A stretch of 64,000 nucleotides of DNA from Cladophialophora immunda. Its lineage: Eukaryota > Ascomycota > Eurotiomycetes > Chaetothyriales > Herpotrichiellaceae. The stretch spans positions 2,947,212 through 3,011,211 of the forward strand of contig NW_015622543.1 of NCBI RefSeq assembly GCF_000835495.1, given 5' to 3'. The notes under the pieces are model-generated. The model did no database searches, had not been told where the DNA came from, and saw only the letters and a list, made by a program, of their open reading frames with translations. Positions 1 through 9,435 of this stretch are shown piece after piece. Made by a program: the position numbers and the translations under genes. Position 1 is the first letter of the stretch; the number at the start of each line of letters is the position of its first letter.

Positions 1-584
1 ATATGCTCTGGCATGGGCTTCTTTGCGAGAAGGTCACTGATTGCGACTCTTCCGCCCGGCTTCAAGAGGCGGTGGATTTCTTTGAACACAATGGGCTTGT
101 CCTCATCCGGAACCAGGTTGATGACACAGTTGCTGACCACCAGATCGATGGTGGAATCTCGAAGGGGAATGTCCGAGATTGGTGCTTGGATAAACTCCAC
201 GAGACCCTCCGGCAGGTTGGCTTTGGCTGCGTTCTTCGTGGCCAACGCAATCATCGCTTCACTTCTGTCGACGCCGTATATTTTTCCACTCGGCGAGGGA
301 CTTCCGGTCAACATTTGCTTCGCCGCAATGAGGCAGTCAAGGCCACCTCCGGATCCGAGGTCAACCATGTTCTCAGCAGGCTGGAGGTTGGCAGTCGCCA
401 ATGGGTTCCCGCACGAGAGGCCAAGGTTCGTTCCCGTGGGGAGGGAGGCCAGATCCTCGGCCGAATAGCCGAACGATGCTGCGATGCGAGTGCTCTTGGA
501 CGCCTGGGCTCGAACCTCTTCGGCGTGAGAGGCGACCTCGGAATACTTGGTGTTGACAGCCTGGTAGATTGTAGCGGCATCCAT
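1..584 (-). CDS. Arsenite methyltransferase-like SAM-dependent methyltransferase (3' end off window)
   Basis: The gene runs leftward off the window edge; 194 codons from its ATG (584) are visible. Residues 73-82 form the SAM-binding loop (VDLGSGGGLD), followed by the acidic motif IYGVDRSEAM and by LLKPGGRVAISD, as in class I methyltransferases. Cys58 lies in LSCGNP and Cys151 in SNCVINL. These match the two central arsenic-binding cysteines of the AS3MT/ArsM family. The third, C-terminal cysteine would be beyond the edge. By family it would methylate trivalent arsenic in the cytosol using SAM. No intron is visible in the part seen. It diverges from a bZIP gene. Related SAM methyltransferases with other substrates cannot be fully excluded without the C-terminus. 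Confidence 0.85.
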   Translation of the reverse strand, partial: MDAATIYQAVNTKYSEVASHAEEVRAQASKSTRIAASFGYSAEDLASLPTGTNLGLSCGNPLATANLQPAENMVDLGSGGGLDCLIAAKQMLTGSPSPSGKIYGVDRSEAMIALATKNAAKANLPEGLVEFIQAPISDIPLRDSTIDLVVSNCVINLVPDEDKPIVFKEIHRLLKPGGRVAISDLLAKKPMPEH

Positions 585-1256
585 GGTGGTTTGGGGGGAA
601 GCTTGAAGCGCTACTGAAAACAAAGGAGGTGGAGATGGCGATCAACGTGAAATCTTAGAGTGGCACAGAATGGATTGCACGGTGTTCAACTCGGGGGTGT
701 CGTGCTCAGAACTTATGCACACAGTCGGTGTGTCACGGTCCCTGATCTATTGGTCGGCAATCGGGGGGGCAGGGCTCAAGATTTGGCACTCAGACATCAG
801 GGATGCGAATACGACAGGAGTGAAGCGCTAAGACACAAACATTCCGTCTCATGATGGGTACTGTCGCCTTGGGACAGGCGACTCGCGCTCTGGGAGCCAT
901 GTAGTTGTAGACATGTGCCTCACGGATTGCCCATAGTGGAAGCGTTCCGATGCTGTGGGAAGCATCCAGCGGACAAATCAAGGCGCGCCGGTGACTGGTT
1001 CTTGGCACATGCCGCTTTAGTCGCCTGTGCGCTGGCTACGGTGGTCAAAAATGACGCAAAATCATTTGTGCCGCTTCAGCCCGCCCAACGACACTCCAAC
1101 GTCCAACCAGACCTGCCAGCGACAACTGTGTCCACGAGCCATCTTCATGTAGATGCAGACGAGTCCTTCTGGCCTGTTGATTCCCCAGGCAGCGATCACC
1201 GGCTATCTTTGGACTCTGGTCGTGAATCTCCACGTGAGAGCAGAAGCGACCCACCA
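585..1256. other. Divergent intergenic region, methyltransferase / bZIP
   Basis: This 672-bp stretch must hold the promoters of the methyltransferase (leftward) and the bZIP gene (rightward). The bZIP reading frame stays open upstream to about 915, but no in-frame ATG occurs before 1257, so that part is probably 5' leader or an unresolved upstream exon. I recognise no clear factor-binding site. Confidence 0.5.
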
Positions 1257-2447
1257 ATGAATCAAGAGGCACGACGAATGAGTCCTCACACAAGGATTGA
1301 GATGAAAACCCAAGAGTCAATACCTCGGCGCAGCCCCAGTCTCCCATCTATCCCAGTCAGTCCCTCCGGACCGGCACCGCCAACGGAGATCTCCAAGGCT
1401 AAACGCAACACGATTAACCAAAGGCGCTGCCGCGCCCGACGGCAGGTGTACGTTCAAGACCTCGAGCGCCGGATACGGGTGTATGAAGCCCAAGGCGTGC
1501 AAGCCACGACAGAAGTGCAGGCAGCAGCACGGAAGGTGGCGGAGGAGAACCGCGCCTTGAGAGAGGAAGTTAAGGCTTTGCGGGAGCAGAATGAGGCGCT
1601 GCAGAGGTCCTTGGCCGCGCGTCCGGGCGGTGTCCCACCAAAGGAAGACAAGGGGGAAAACCGTTCTCCCACTGACGAACGACGGAAGATTAGGCGGACC
1701 GACCCAACGAGGAAGAGCCGCGTCTTTGACGGTAAGAAATATTCGGATGGCGCTCCTGTTGTTGGCTATCCAGCACCACCTCGTCAGGACCACGAAACAC
1801 ACGCGAAGCCGACCAATACTAAAACGACTGATTCGACGACAACCACATTTCCTACTCAACTTCCCCGACTTGCCGCCTTAGGACTGCCTCTTGACACACT
1901 CAAGGTGCATGATATCGCAGCAGCCGACGTCCGAGCTCAAGGAGAACGTAGTTGGGCTCCACTTGTCGAAGAGGAAGACGATACTTCAGCCTTTATTCCT
2001 TCGCCTCTTCCTTCGCCTCCACATTCGAACTTTACGACTTCGGATCCCGATGACCTATCGTCTACAGCACACAATCCATATTCACCTCCATTCCACGGTG
2101 GCCCTCCCCTCCAACCCAAGCCAAGACTCTGCCAGTCTGCCAACACGGCCAACAGCACACCCTGCGTTGAAGCGGCCTTCATAATCGCCGGCATGCGCGG
2201 GCTCCCGTCCAACGACATCACAGTGGAGACGGAAATTCTCCCCGAACTCGGTTGCCACGGGCCTCTCTGTCGCCCGAGATGCATATCGCCCGCACACTGC
2301 AGTGCGCACCGGCAGGGATACAGCCAGCGGGGATCGAGGAATACTGGTGCCATCAGCGCGGGTGCCGAAAACATACCAGCTCTCGACATTTCTACGTGCA
2401 CAGTCGACAATGGGAGATTATTCGGCATTCTAGCGCGGGACGGCTGA
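1257..2447 (+). CDS. bZIP transcription factor
   Basis: A 396-residue protein from the first in-frame ATG (1257). Residues about 47-63 form the basic DNA-binding region, with the bZIP signature N-x7-R realised as NQRRCRARRQ. A coiled coil with regularly spaced Leu/Val/Ala follows to about residue 120. A Pro/Ser-rich middle and a cysteine-containing tail come next. The end (CTVDNGRLFGIL) resembles the GC-x-V-x-N-x-LF C-terminal box of a common fungal bZIP group, which supports a full-length uninterrupted frame. Nuclear regulator; target genes unknown. Its head-to-head position with an arsenite-methyltransferase-like gene makes a stress or metal role possible, but that is inference from position only. 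The basic region has no Yap-specific residues I can rely on. Confidence 0.8.
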   Translation: MNQEARRMSPHTRIEMKTQESIPRRSPSLPSIPVSPSGPAPPTEISKAKRNTINQRRCRARRQVYVQDLERRIRVYEAQGVQATTEVQAAARKVAEENRALREEVKALREQNEALQRSLAARPGGVPPKEDKGENRSPTDERRKIRRTDPTRKSRVFDGKKYSDGAPVVGYPAPPRQDHETHAKPTNTKTTDSTTTTFPTQLPRLAALGLPLDTLKVHDIAAADVRAQGERSWAPLVEEEDDTSAFIPSPLPSPPHSNFTTSDPDDLSSTAHNPYSPPFHGGPPLQPKPRLCQSANTANSTPCVEAAFIIAGMRGLPSNDITVETEILPELGCHGPLCRPRCISPAHCSAHRQGYSQRGSRNTGAISAGAENIPALDISTCTVDNGRLFGILARDG

Positions 2448-3497
2448 GCTGAAGGAGAAAAGGGGGCTTGGGAAAACATGTGTCCCATGGCTTTTGCTGG
2501 AGCAGGGACGGGAGTTAGCGTGTCCTGGGGATGGCGAGAGGATTCCATGTCCGGCCAGGAAGGGGCGGTTACATGTAATAACGGGACCCAAAAAAGGAAA
2601 AGGAAAGAGACAACGACGACCAGCGAAAAATCTCTAGGTGTTTTTTTCTTCTTCATTATTGCTGCACCAGGAATGACTTGGGTGTCTTGTCTGGATAATG
2701 CGAACCAGCGAACGGGAATTGGGATTGGATTTGCTCGTCCAGGAATACATAACGAAGCAGAACGAATGATCACGATCAGAGTGCTACGGGAATGGATCTA
2801 ATGCGACTTACCTGGAAGATCATACCTAGGTATACAACAGGTAACTATACATATAACGTACGCATGTTCTGTCCCTGCACTAAGTCCGCGGCACCTCCGC
2901 CGCATCGTCCAGCCTTGCCTGTCTATTCCCTCTAGCCCGGCGTGGCCTTGTACGCTACCTTTAGCTGGCTATGTGCATAAGACATGTACGAGGTCCCTAA
3001 CCTGGTCACCCGAGGTAGGTTGAGTGAACTCTCCCAAGTCCATCGTTCGTAGACGTGAGGTTAGTTATGGTTCGCCCTGTTCGGCCCTTTCTGTTTTAGC
3101 CTTGCTCCGCCTCGCCTCGCCTCGCCTCGCCTCGCCCCGCTCTTTCGGTCCTCTGTCGCAGGGGTTATCCTAACTCAGTCTAGGGACAATATGCTCAAGT
3201 CCAGCCTGTCGCCAGTCATCAGTCGTCTCCATCACTACAATCTTCCACATCATCAAAACTTTCAGTGGCTCATCACGCTGGGCGCGAAATGAAGAGGCTT
3301 TTTCGGACAGAGATGGAAAGGCGCCTGTCTTTTCGATTGCGCGATTATCGTAGCTCTATCGATATATTTCTCCGGGGTATCATTGATTCATTCATCCCTC
3401 AGATTAGTCCATTTTCCTTCTGTACACACGCGATCCGGCATTCCTCCTTGACATGGTTCAATGCCGCACTCTTAAAACATTGCATAACGCCAGCTCA
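2448..3497. other. Gene-free region between the 3' ends of bZIP and ZIP genes
   Basis: About 1.05 kb between two convergent genes. Short open frames here (for example 2478-2801) have no recognisable domain and look non-coding. The stretch contains a pentanucleotide microsatellite at 3109-3136 and otherwise nothing I can name; it should hold both 3' UTRs. Confidence 0.5.
3109..3136. repeat. (CTCGC)n microsatellite
   Basis: Five perfect tandem CTCGC units with partial flanking units in the convergent 3' region. A simple repeat with no coding role visible. Confidence 0.85.
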
Positions 3498-4673
3498 CTA
3501 AGCCCATTTGCCAAGCAGTGCCATCAATCCGGCACCAAGACACATGGTGACAAAAGCCGCCATGACTGTTCGGATGCTAGCTTTTCGCATCGAGCTGCTG
3601 AACATAAACTCGTGAGCCATTAACTCGACCAAACCCGTGTAAATCAGGATGCCGGCAGACACCGAGTCAAAGACGCCGTTGACGATGAGCGTCGTCTCCG
3701 AGTTAGGGGGGTAGCTCTTCCTCACGCCTAAGCCGATGGCGATAGCCAGAGGGGTGCTGAGGCCATAGGCCAAAGCCAAGACGTAGGGGGTCCACCGTCG
3801 ATCTTTCGGCCACGGCGTCACGGCGAGCCGAGATCCCAGACCAAGACCCTCAAACGTCTGATGGAAAATGATGACGATAAAGAGAGTGTCGAACTCGCTG
3901 CCAGCCACAGCAAGGGTCAGACCGATGAAGACACTGTGAAAGATGATGCCGAATTCGAGGATGAAAATCGCCGTCATTTGCGCTTTGTAATCTTCAAGGC
4001 TTAGTGGGCTGGCGGCTTCTTCGATTTCGTTATGCTCACGAGCATGCCCCATGTGGTCTTCTCCAGGCACATGCGTACTTTGAGGCCGAGACACCCGAGG
4101 GGACAGGGGCATGTTCACGGAAACGGGATTGTCTTTGTAGGGCGATGAATTCGGGGCGGCAGTCATTTCTGTGTCGGTGGTAGACCTGTCCAACTCCAAA
4201 GCGTGTGAATGAGTATGCGTATGGGCATGAGCACCATCGTCGTGGTCGTGATTATGCCCTCCGCCAAAGTTCCCGTATCTCATGACCATCAACTCAACAA
4301 AGAAGAGCACGAAGATGGTCATCAGCACGATACCTTCGACCCAGTCATATTCTGTTATGGGCCCGGTAAGACATGGATTCGTTAAGGCGTCGTTCGCAGG
4401 CGCTAGCAGGTGGATGAAGGCAGTTGCGATAATGACTCCAGACCCAAAGTACTTGCAGATGAAAAACACCCAGTCGGGCACTTTTAGCCCTCTATGCCGG
4501 TTTGCAAAGATGGGAAACGCGGCACCTATCGACGAAGTGATCCAGATGATGAAGAGCGCGGCTATTCGCAAGCCAATGCGGCCGTCGTAGTCATTCCCCG
4601 TATCACAAGCCGGGGTCACTCCAGAGTCATCTTGCCGAACCGTCAGATAAACGAAAGACTCGAGGTTGGACAT
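3498..4673 (-). CDS. ZIP-family zinc/iron transporter (Zrt1/ZrfA-type)
   Basis: 391 residues from the ATG at 4673; the open frame extends slightly upstream but without an ATG. The protein shows eight hydrophobic segments, the ZIP layout. The long loop between TM3 and TM4 is histidine-rich at about residues 139-158 (HNHDHDDGAHAHTHTHSH), a typical metal-sensing or binding loop. TM4 carries HSVFIG and TM5 carries HQTFEGLGLG, the paired metal-path motifs of the family. Expected role: plasma-membrane uptake of Zn2+ (possibly Fe2+) into the cytosol. The 850-bp upstream region holds zinc-response-like repeats (4756-4773, 5173-5190, 5375-5392), which fits a zinc-starvation-induced gene; that regulation is inferred. 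Confidence 0.93.
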   Translation of the reverse strand: MSNLESFVYLTVRQDDSGVTPACDTGNDYDGRIGLRIAALFIIWITSSIGAAFPIFANRHRGLKVPDWVFFICKYFGSGVIIATAFIHLLAPANDALTNPCLTGPITEYDWVEGIVLMTIFVLFFVELMVMRYGNFGGGHNHDHDDGAHAHTHTHSHALELDRSTTDTEMTAAPNSSPYKDNPVSVNMPLSPRVSRPQSTHVPGEDHMGHAREHNEIEEAASPLSLEDYKAQMTAIFILEFGIIFHSVFIGLTLAVAGSEFDTLFIVIIFHQTFEGLGLGSRLAVTPWPKDRRWTPYVLALAYGLSTPLAIAIGLGVRKSYPPNSETTLIVNGVFDSVSAGILIYTGLVELMAHEFMFSSSMRKASIRTVMAAFVTMCLGAGLMALLGKWA

Positions 4674-4755
4674 TTCGGCGCGAAAAGCGAGCACGGACGG
4701 CTAGCGGCAGATTGCGACCGTATAGCGTCGAGGATTGAAGCTGCGAGGGACCGCA

Positions 4756-4773
4756 CAAGGTATGCAAGGTATG
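4756..4773. promoter_or_regulatory. Tandem 9-bp repeat with CAAGGT core upstream of ZIP gene
   Basis: CAAGGTATG is duplicated exactly, head to tail, 83-100 bp upstream of the ZIP start codon. CAAGGT resembles the core reported for ZafA/Zap1-type zinc-responsive factors in aspergilli. A role as a binding site is inferred. The GT dinucleotides could alternatively be splice signals of a leader intron. Confidence 0.45.
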
Positions 4774-5172
4774 GCTGGAACAATCTAGATCAACAATACG
4801 TGAGCGACCTGTAGTTTTGTGCCCTCTATGAAGCAGAAGACCTTACCAGGCAAAGCCCCGAGCTTGGGGAAAAGTCGAGTGACTTTTGGCAGATGCGACG
4901 AGGTTTGTGGACTCCACCAGCTGCAGATCCCGCGAGTGAAGGATGGGAGGCATAGACTAACAAGGCGGAACGGATGGAGATACAATAGATTAGATAGACT
5001 ATCAGCGAGGGATCTTTTCTGGTTCTTTCGCAGATGCAACTGAACCAAGCAGTGTTCTCCCACCCCCGCTCCGCTAGGAGGAGAGGGAAGGAAGCTACCG
5101 TTGCGATGCAACAGCTGTGACGAAGCTGACGCCGACGCCAGTGAAGCAGAGGGGGAGAAGCATATGGACACA

Positions 5173-5190
5173 AAAAGTGAGGACCTTAAG
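5173..5190. promoter_or_regulatory. Inverted repeat, left arm, with ZRE-like palindrome
   Basis: AAAAGTGAGGACCTTAAG on the plus strand is repeated as an exact reverse complement at 5375-5392. Here the arm runs into the palindrome ACCTTAAGGT (5183-5192), which is the yeast Zap1 site ACCTTNAAGGT lacking its central base. It lies about 500 bp upstream of the ZIP transporter start. Confidence 0.55.
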
Positions 5191-5374
5191 GTGAGGAAAG
5201 ACTGAGGGCAGTTCATTGGACGAGGCTTGCAGCGATTGACCCCCACGCGCAGCTGGTTGGGCCAATGTCGCCATCGCCAGGCATTGCAGCGGCAGGTACC
5301 CGTCCACCCCCCATCGAAGTCAGCGAATCATCATCGACGTATTTGACAAGGCTGTATCCTTGGCGTCCGCCCAT

Positions 5375-5392
5375 CTTAAGGTCCTCACTTTT
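5375..5392. promoter_or_regulatory. Inverted repeat, right arm
   Basis: This is the exact 18-bp reverse complement of 5173-5190, 184 bp further from the ZIP gene. It retains CTTAAGGT but not the full palindrome. It falls between the 3' end of the SAM37 gene and the ZIP promoter, so it most plausibly serves the ZIP gene. Confidence 0.5.
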
Positions 5393-5521
5393 GATCGACT
5401 TATCCCCTTCGCGGTACTGTTTGGCTCCTGGAGAGGAAAGTGGGCAGTGTCCCGAATTGCTGCTCCTGTCCAGACTAGGCAGTCATTCTAATCTGTGCAG
5501 ATATCATCGCCTTTTCCCTCA

Positions 5522-6772
5522 TCACAGCCCAAGAAGCGCACCTGCTTCGCCAAATCCACGTCTCCGGGATGCAGGACGTCCCCACCGAGGCACCGGCAGT
5601 AGGCCTTGATACACCAACCATGCTACCACACCCATCGTCGTCACTGTCGACGCCATCAACCCCAGATACACGTCTCGTTGTCGCTGCAGCCTCGCCAGCT
5701 GCAATTGTTTCTCGCGGTATCGTTCTCGACCTGTTCCACGCGTATTGCCGATCTCCGAGATCCCATGCAGAGATCCTATGGCAGGGATCGAGCTAATGCA
5801 CCCCTCCAACACTGCCTGCAAGAGCTGCGGGAAGCTCCTTGAAGCAGGTACTCGCCATGGTAATGACAACTCGGCGGCAACAACCCCTGGCTTCCGCCCC
5901 AGAACCAAAGAGGTGTCGACCGGCGGACCAAACACTTCCGCAATCCGACTCTTCACCCATTTGTCTAGACTCGCATGTTTCGCCTGTAGAGACTCCCGCA
6001 GCCATCCATGCTCCAGCGCTGGCGTCTGCATCAGGGCCAGAAAGCCAATCGCCAGACAGTCGGCGCTGCTGGGCTGATCGCCAAAAAGCCAATTCTTCTC
6101 CCCCAGCATCTCACTCAGCGGCTCAAAGAAATCTTCGGTGACAGCATCCAATCGAAATCGGTTCTTTTGCTGGTGCCGGCCTAGTAGCCCCGTAACTGTT
6201 TGCCTGGGTTTTCGGAGAGACTTTGGTATGTGCGCAGTCAACCCTGCATCCGCTCTCTTGTTCTCCTCCTCCTGTGCACTGTCCACGTCCAGACTGCTTA
6301 GACCTAAGTGTTCCGATCTCTTCTTTGCTTGTGCGCGCCATTGATGAGGCACAGTCCAGCTATTTGGCCATGTCAAGATATCGCTGAGAGCTTGTCTCGT
6401 GCAATTCAGATAATTGTCACTGCTCACGTACAGGCTGAGGTCGAGGAGAGGTTGGCCGCGTGAAGTAATGAAGGCTGAAAAGGCTGCGCAGTCTGCTTGT
6501 TGCTGGGCATTGAGGTCTTTGTTAAGGTCTTGTTCGCCATTAGAGACATCCCGTAGATAGTCGACTATATTGCTGAAGCCAGCGACCCATGTCTCGCCAT
6601 CGCGCAAGGCAGGAAGTTCTCCAAGGGGACTGACGCGTGCTTCACTCGAGGGAATCAGCACCCAGCGGTCAGATTGCAGGCATTGGCGCAGGTAGATGAT
6701 CGCAGCTAGGCATTGGGCGTCGATAGAAGCAAGCTCGAATGCTGGGCCCCAGATATGCAGTTCAAACACCAT
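5522..6772 (-). CDS. SAM37: Sam37/metaxin-type subunit of the mitochondrial SAM complex
   Basis: 416 residues, no intron. The start is set at ATG 6772 (MVFELHIWGPAF); the longer open frame upstream begins without ATG. Residues 1-80 match the thioredoxin-like Tom37/metaxin N-domain (FELHIWGP, then GELPALRDGETWVAGFSNIVDYLRD). About residues 205-280 match the metaxin GST-C-like domain (WLFGDQPSSADCLAIGFLALMQTP). A hydrophobic segment near residue 375-395 (VYLGLMASTVTTMGVVAWLV) fits the single outer-membrane anchor, followed by a short basic tail. Expected role: with Sam50 and Sam35, insertion and release of beta-barrel proteins in the mitochondrial outer membrane. A polar linker of about 60 residues separates the two domains. 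Confidence 0.85.
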   Translation of the reverse strand: MVFELHIWGPAFELASIDAQCLAAIIYLRQCLQSDRWVLIPSSEARVSPLGELPALRDGETWVAGFSNIVDYLRDVSNGEQDLNKDLNAQQQADCAAFSAFITSRGQPLLDLSLYVSSDNYLNCTRQALSDILTWPNSWTVPHQWRAQAKKRSEHLGLSSLDVDSAQEEENKRADAGLTAHIPKSLRKPRQTVTGLLGRHQQKNRFRLDAVTEDFFEPLSEMLGEKNWLFGDQPSSADCLAIGFLALMQTPALEHGWLRESLQAKHASLDKWVKSRIAEVFGPPVDTSLVLGRKPGVVAAELSLPWRVPASRSFPQLLQAVLEGCISSIPAIGSLHGISEIGNTRGTGRERYREKQLQLARLQRQRDVYLGLMASTVTTMGVVAWLVYQGLLPVPRWGRPASRRRGFGEAGALLGL

Positions 6773-7313
6773 CTTCGAGCAACATTTTCTGCCGTGGTTC
6801 GAGGAAAAGGTCAACCGCGTAAATACTCCGACGGAATTGCAAACTGCGCCTTTGGGCTTAGTGGATACGGTGGGTTGATCGTGACACGAAGTACAAAATG
6901 TTGCTACGGCTGAACTCGTACATTGTCGCAGGTGAGCTCGTTCTCGATCAGTCGCGCAATAAGGGTGACTCGCCCAGACAACACATTCTTACAATGCAAC
7001 TCAAACAAGTCACAAGGCCACCAGCTGTATAAAGTTGACTTAAAGGACAGCTCCTAGAACGGCAATACGTCAGACGACGAGGGAATGGCATCATAGAGCA
7101 AGAAATGCGGGGAAATGCCTGTCAGACCAAAACATCCGCACATCCTGGTGCTTCTGGAGCCTTATTGCTTGGCCATCCCGCACTCACAATCCTCCCTCTT
7201 GATCATCACGTCCTGAGTGATCTCAACCCCAGGGTCAGCTCCAGTACATTCATCTATCGGCTCTACGTTATTGCTGTCGCGAGGAAGCACCGCCGTCCGC
7301 GTCTCGCTGATGC
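6773..7313. other. Divergent promoter region, SAM37 / CSA-like gene
   Basis: 541 bp between divergent genes. I see no TATA box or recognisable operator; small frames here lack homology cues. Confidence 0.45.
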
Positions 7314-8876
7314 ATGAATCAACTCCGCTTGGGCCGGTGCCTCGGCACGGTCTCGTCGTCGTCCTTCAGGCGAAGTCATAACGAGAGCCTGATTCACAGC
7401 CTTGGTCATCGGAAAGACATCACTTTCGTGTGGGTGACGACAGAGCCAGGATCTCAGCAGGATGATGCCGGCCCAGGAAGCGGAGGAGGATTACCTCCCT
7501 ATATTGCCCACCAAGCCGGCGTAAATTGCCTTGCCATCGACGAGAATGAAGGCCGCTATCTCCTTTCAGGAGGGGCGGATTCTTCCATCCGGCTGTGGGA
7601 TCTCGAGGAGCACGAATCGTCATCATCGGCGTTCGTCTCAGGGACTGCAATAACGAAATACACCCCTCAGGCAACACTGTCCAAAAGCACCCCCGACTCC
7701 CATACTCACGCTCTCACCTCAATCTCAATCTACCCATTCGACCCTTCCCCGTCCACCCTTCTCACAACGTCCTATGACAAAACGCTCAAAATCACGTCGA
7801 TAACCCCGTCCGCTCTTACGCCCGTCCACACCTTCTCCCTTGACTTTCTCCCCTACACGCACTGCCTCTCGCGGCTTCCGGATTCCTCGCCCTTGATCGC
7901 CGTCGGCACAGCCCACCCAGCCATCCGCCTTCTCGACCTCCGCTCAGGTCTCTCCACGCACTCTCTCGCCGGGCCCAACGGCGCCGTCTACAGCCTATCT
8001 TGGTCCCCCAAGCAGTCGCACATCCTCGCCTCCGGCTCCGCCGACGGGCGCGTGCTCTTCTACGACATCCGCCGGGCGAACGCCGCCTTTGCTTCCTTGG
8101 ACCTCGACGACGCGGTCGGCGTGATCGGCGTATCTGCCACCACCGGGGCAGGAGCTCGTCGCGAGTTGTTAGACTTCAACGCCCTCGCGCATAATGGTCC
8201 CGTGACTAGCGTGCAATGGTCGCCGATGGGCGACAAGATCATCACCACGGGCCACGACCAACGCATTCGCGTCTGGGACGCCGCTTCGGGCCGCAACGAC
8301 CTGGTGCATTACGGCCCGCGGATCAGGAACGAGAGGCAAGGCGAACTGAGACCTTTGATCTCTCCACGGGGATATCACGGCGTGGGGAAGGAGATGCTAT
8401 GGTGGCCGAACGACGACGGCAGGGGCATGGTGTTCCAGCACCACCTGAGAGAGGGCAATTTGGTCAGGATTCTCAAGACGGAAGGGATCAGGGTGTCCGA
8501 CGCGCAGCGCGCCAGCGCGAAGAGGGGCAGCAGAAAAGGCGGCCCGGGTGGTACGGCTGGGGGCGGCAGCGGAAGCAACGTCGCGAGACTGACTAGTGGA
8601 GGACGAATCAACGCGATGGTCTGGCGGGTTAACGCTCCCGTGGGGGAGGGAGTGGAGATGTACACGGCCCATGGGGACGGGAGGATCTGCTCATGGATGC
8701 CTCCTCAGACAGACGAGGACGAGGCTGAAGGAGAACAAGGATCTACCAGGGCTGAGCCGAGCAATGGCAAGGCTGCTCTGGTCCTGGACGAGGCCGACCA
8801 AAGGAAGAAACGCAAGCGAGATCTCGTGGAGGATTTGATATCAGGCTTGACAAAGAAGCCCATCACCTTCTCCTAG
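7314..8876 (+). CDS. CSA/ERCC8 (Rad28, Ckn1)-type WD40 repeat protein
   Basis: 520 residues, intronless. The N-terminus (MNQLRLGRCLGTV) and the first blade (HQAGVNCLAIDENEGRYLLS, then GGADSSIRLWDLE) closely follow the Cockayne-syndrome A protein. Further WD blades end at LLTTSYDKTLKI, IAVGTAHPAIRLLDL, LASGSADGRVLFYDIR, ITTGHDQRIRVWD and MYTAHGDGRICSW. CSA is the substrate receptor of a CUL4-DDB1 ubiquitin ligase in transcription-coupled nucleotide-excision repair. A Gly/Ser/Arg-rich insert (about residues 400-425) sits between the last two blades, and the tail is basic (KKRKRD), perhaps a nuclear signal. Other DDB1-binding WD40 proteins are the main alternative. Confidence 0.85.
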   Translation: MNQLRLGRCLGTVSSSSFRRSHNESLIHSLGHRKDITFVWVTTEPGSQQDDAGPGSGGGLPPYIAHQAGVNCLAIDENEGRYLLSGGADSSIRLWDLEEHESSSSAFVSGTAITKYTPQATLSKSTPDSHTHALTSISIYPFDPSPSTLLTTSYDKTLKITSITPSALTPVHTFSLDFLPYTHCLSRLPDSSPLIAVGTAHPAIRLLDLRSGLSTHSLAGPNGAVYSLSWSPKQSHILASGSADGRVLFYDIRRANAAFASLDLDDAVGVIGVSATTGAGARRELLDFNALAHNGPVTSVQWSPMGDKIITTGHDQRIRVWDAASGRNDLVHYGPRIRNERQGELRPLISPRGYHGVGKEMLWWPNDDGRGMVFQHHLREGNLVRILKTEGIRVSDAQRASAKRGSRKGGPGGTAGGGSGSNVARLTSGGRINAMVWRVNAPVGEGVEMYTAHGDGRICSWMPPQTDEDEAEGEQGSTRAEPSNGKAALVLDEADQRKKRKRDLVEDLISGLTKKPITFS

Positions 8877-9435
8877 CTCGGGGAAGGTAAAGTACTAGAG
8901 CCCGCGCAAGGGATGCGCCGGAACCAACAAAGCTCGACCAAAAAAATCATATTCCTGACCCGTGCTTTCTAAGTGTACAGCTGATTTCTCTGGGGTTGGC
9001 TGACTGCGGCAGTCTGGTTTCCGCCGGCCAGGTTGGAAAAGAGCAATACAACATCCTTGAACACCTATGTACCATATATTTCGCCTACGTTCCCAATGTC
9101 ATGATATCGTTATACTGTACAATTTTGCGGTTTCGGTCTTTCTTCGTGCAACAACATAAGCTGTGCAAACCTAACTGAACGCTGCCTTCCTGTGGCCATC
9201 TTGATGCCCGAGAGCGAGCCGGACGCCAGGAAGCAATACATCAAACGGCACGGTAACTTCGTAGACTCTGTAGTGTCATTCGTTCATCATTATCGCCTCG
9301 GGTGGCTGATCAACAAGTCGAAACATTTTGCTTTTCTTTGAGGGTATCTTCTACCCAACTCTTTTTCAAGCAAGCCTGATTTTCAGGTATACGAATGACG
9401 GCGATTCGCAAGCGACATCCCTCGATGGACTTTCA
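8877..9435. other. Convergent 3' region
   Basis: 559 bp between the 3' ends of the CSA-like gene and the disordered-protein gene. AT-richer than its surroundings, with no coding signal recognised. Confidence 0.45.

Larger units (their letters stand above)
4674..5521. other. Upstream region of the ZIP gene
   Basis: 848 bp between the ZIP start and the end of SAM37, both genes reading leftward. Short frames on both strands lack any domain. The only structure I see is the CAAGGTATG tandem and the 18-bp inverted repeat listed separately. Confidence 0.5.

Noticed and set aside
915..1256. N-terminal extension of the bZIP protein from 915
   Set aside because: The frame opens at GTG and has no ATG before 1257; the encoded sequence shows no conserved feature.
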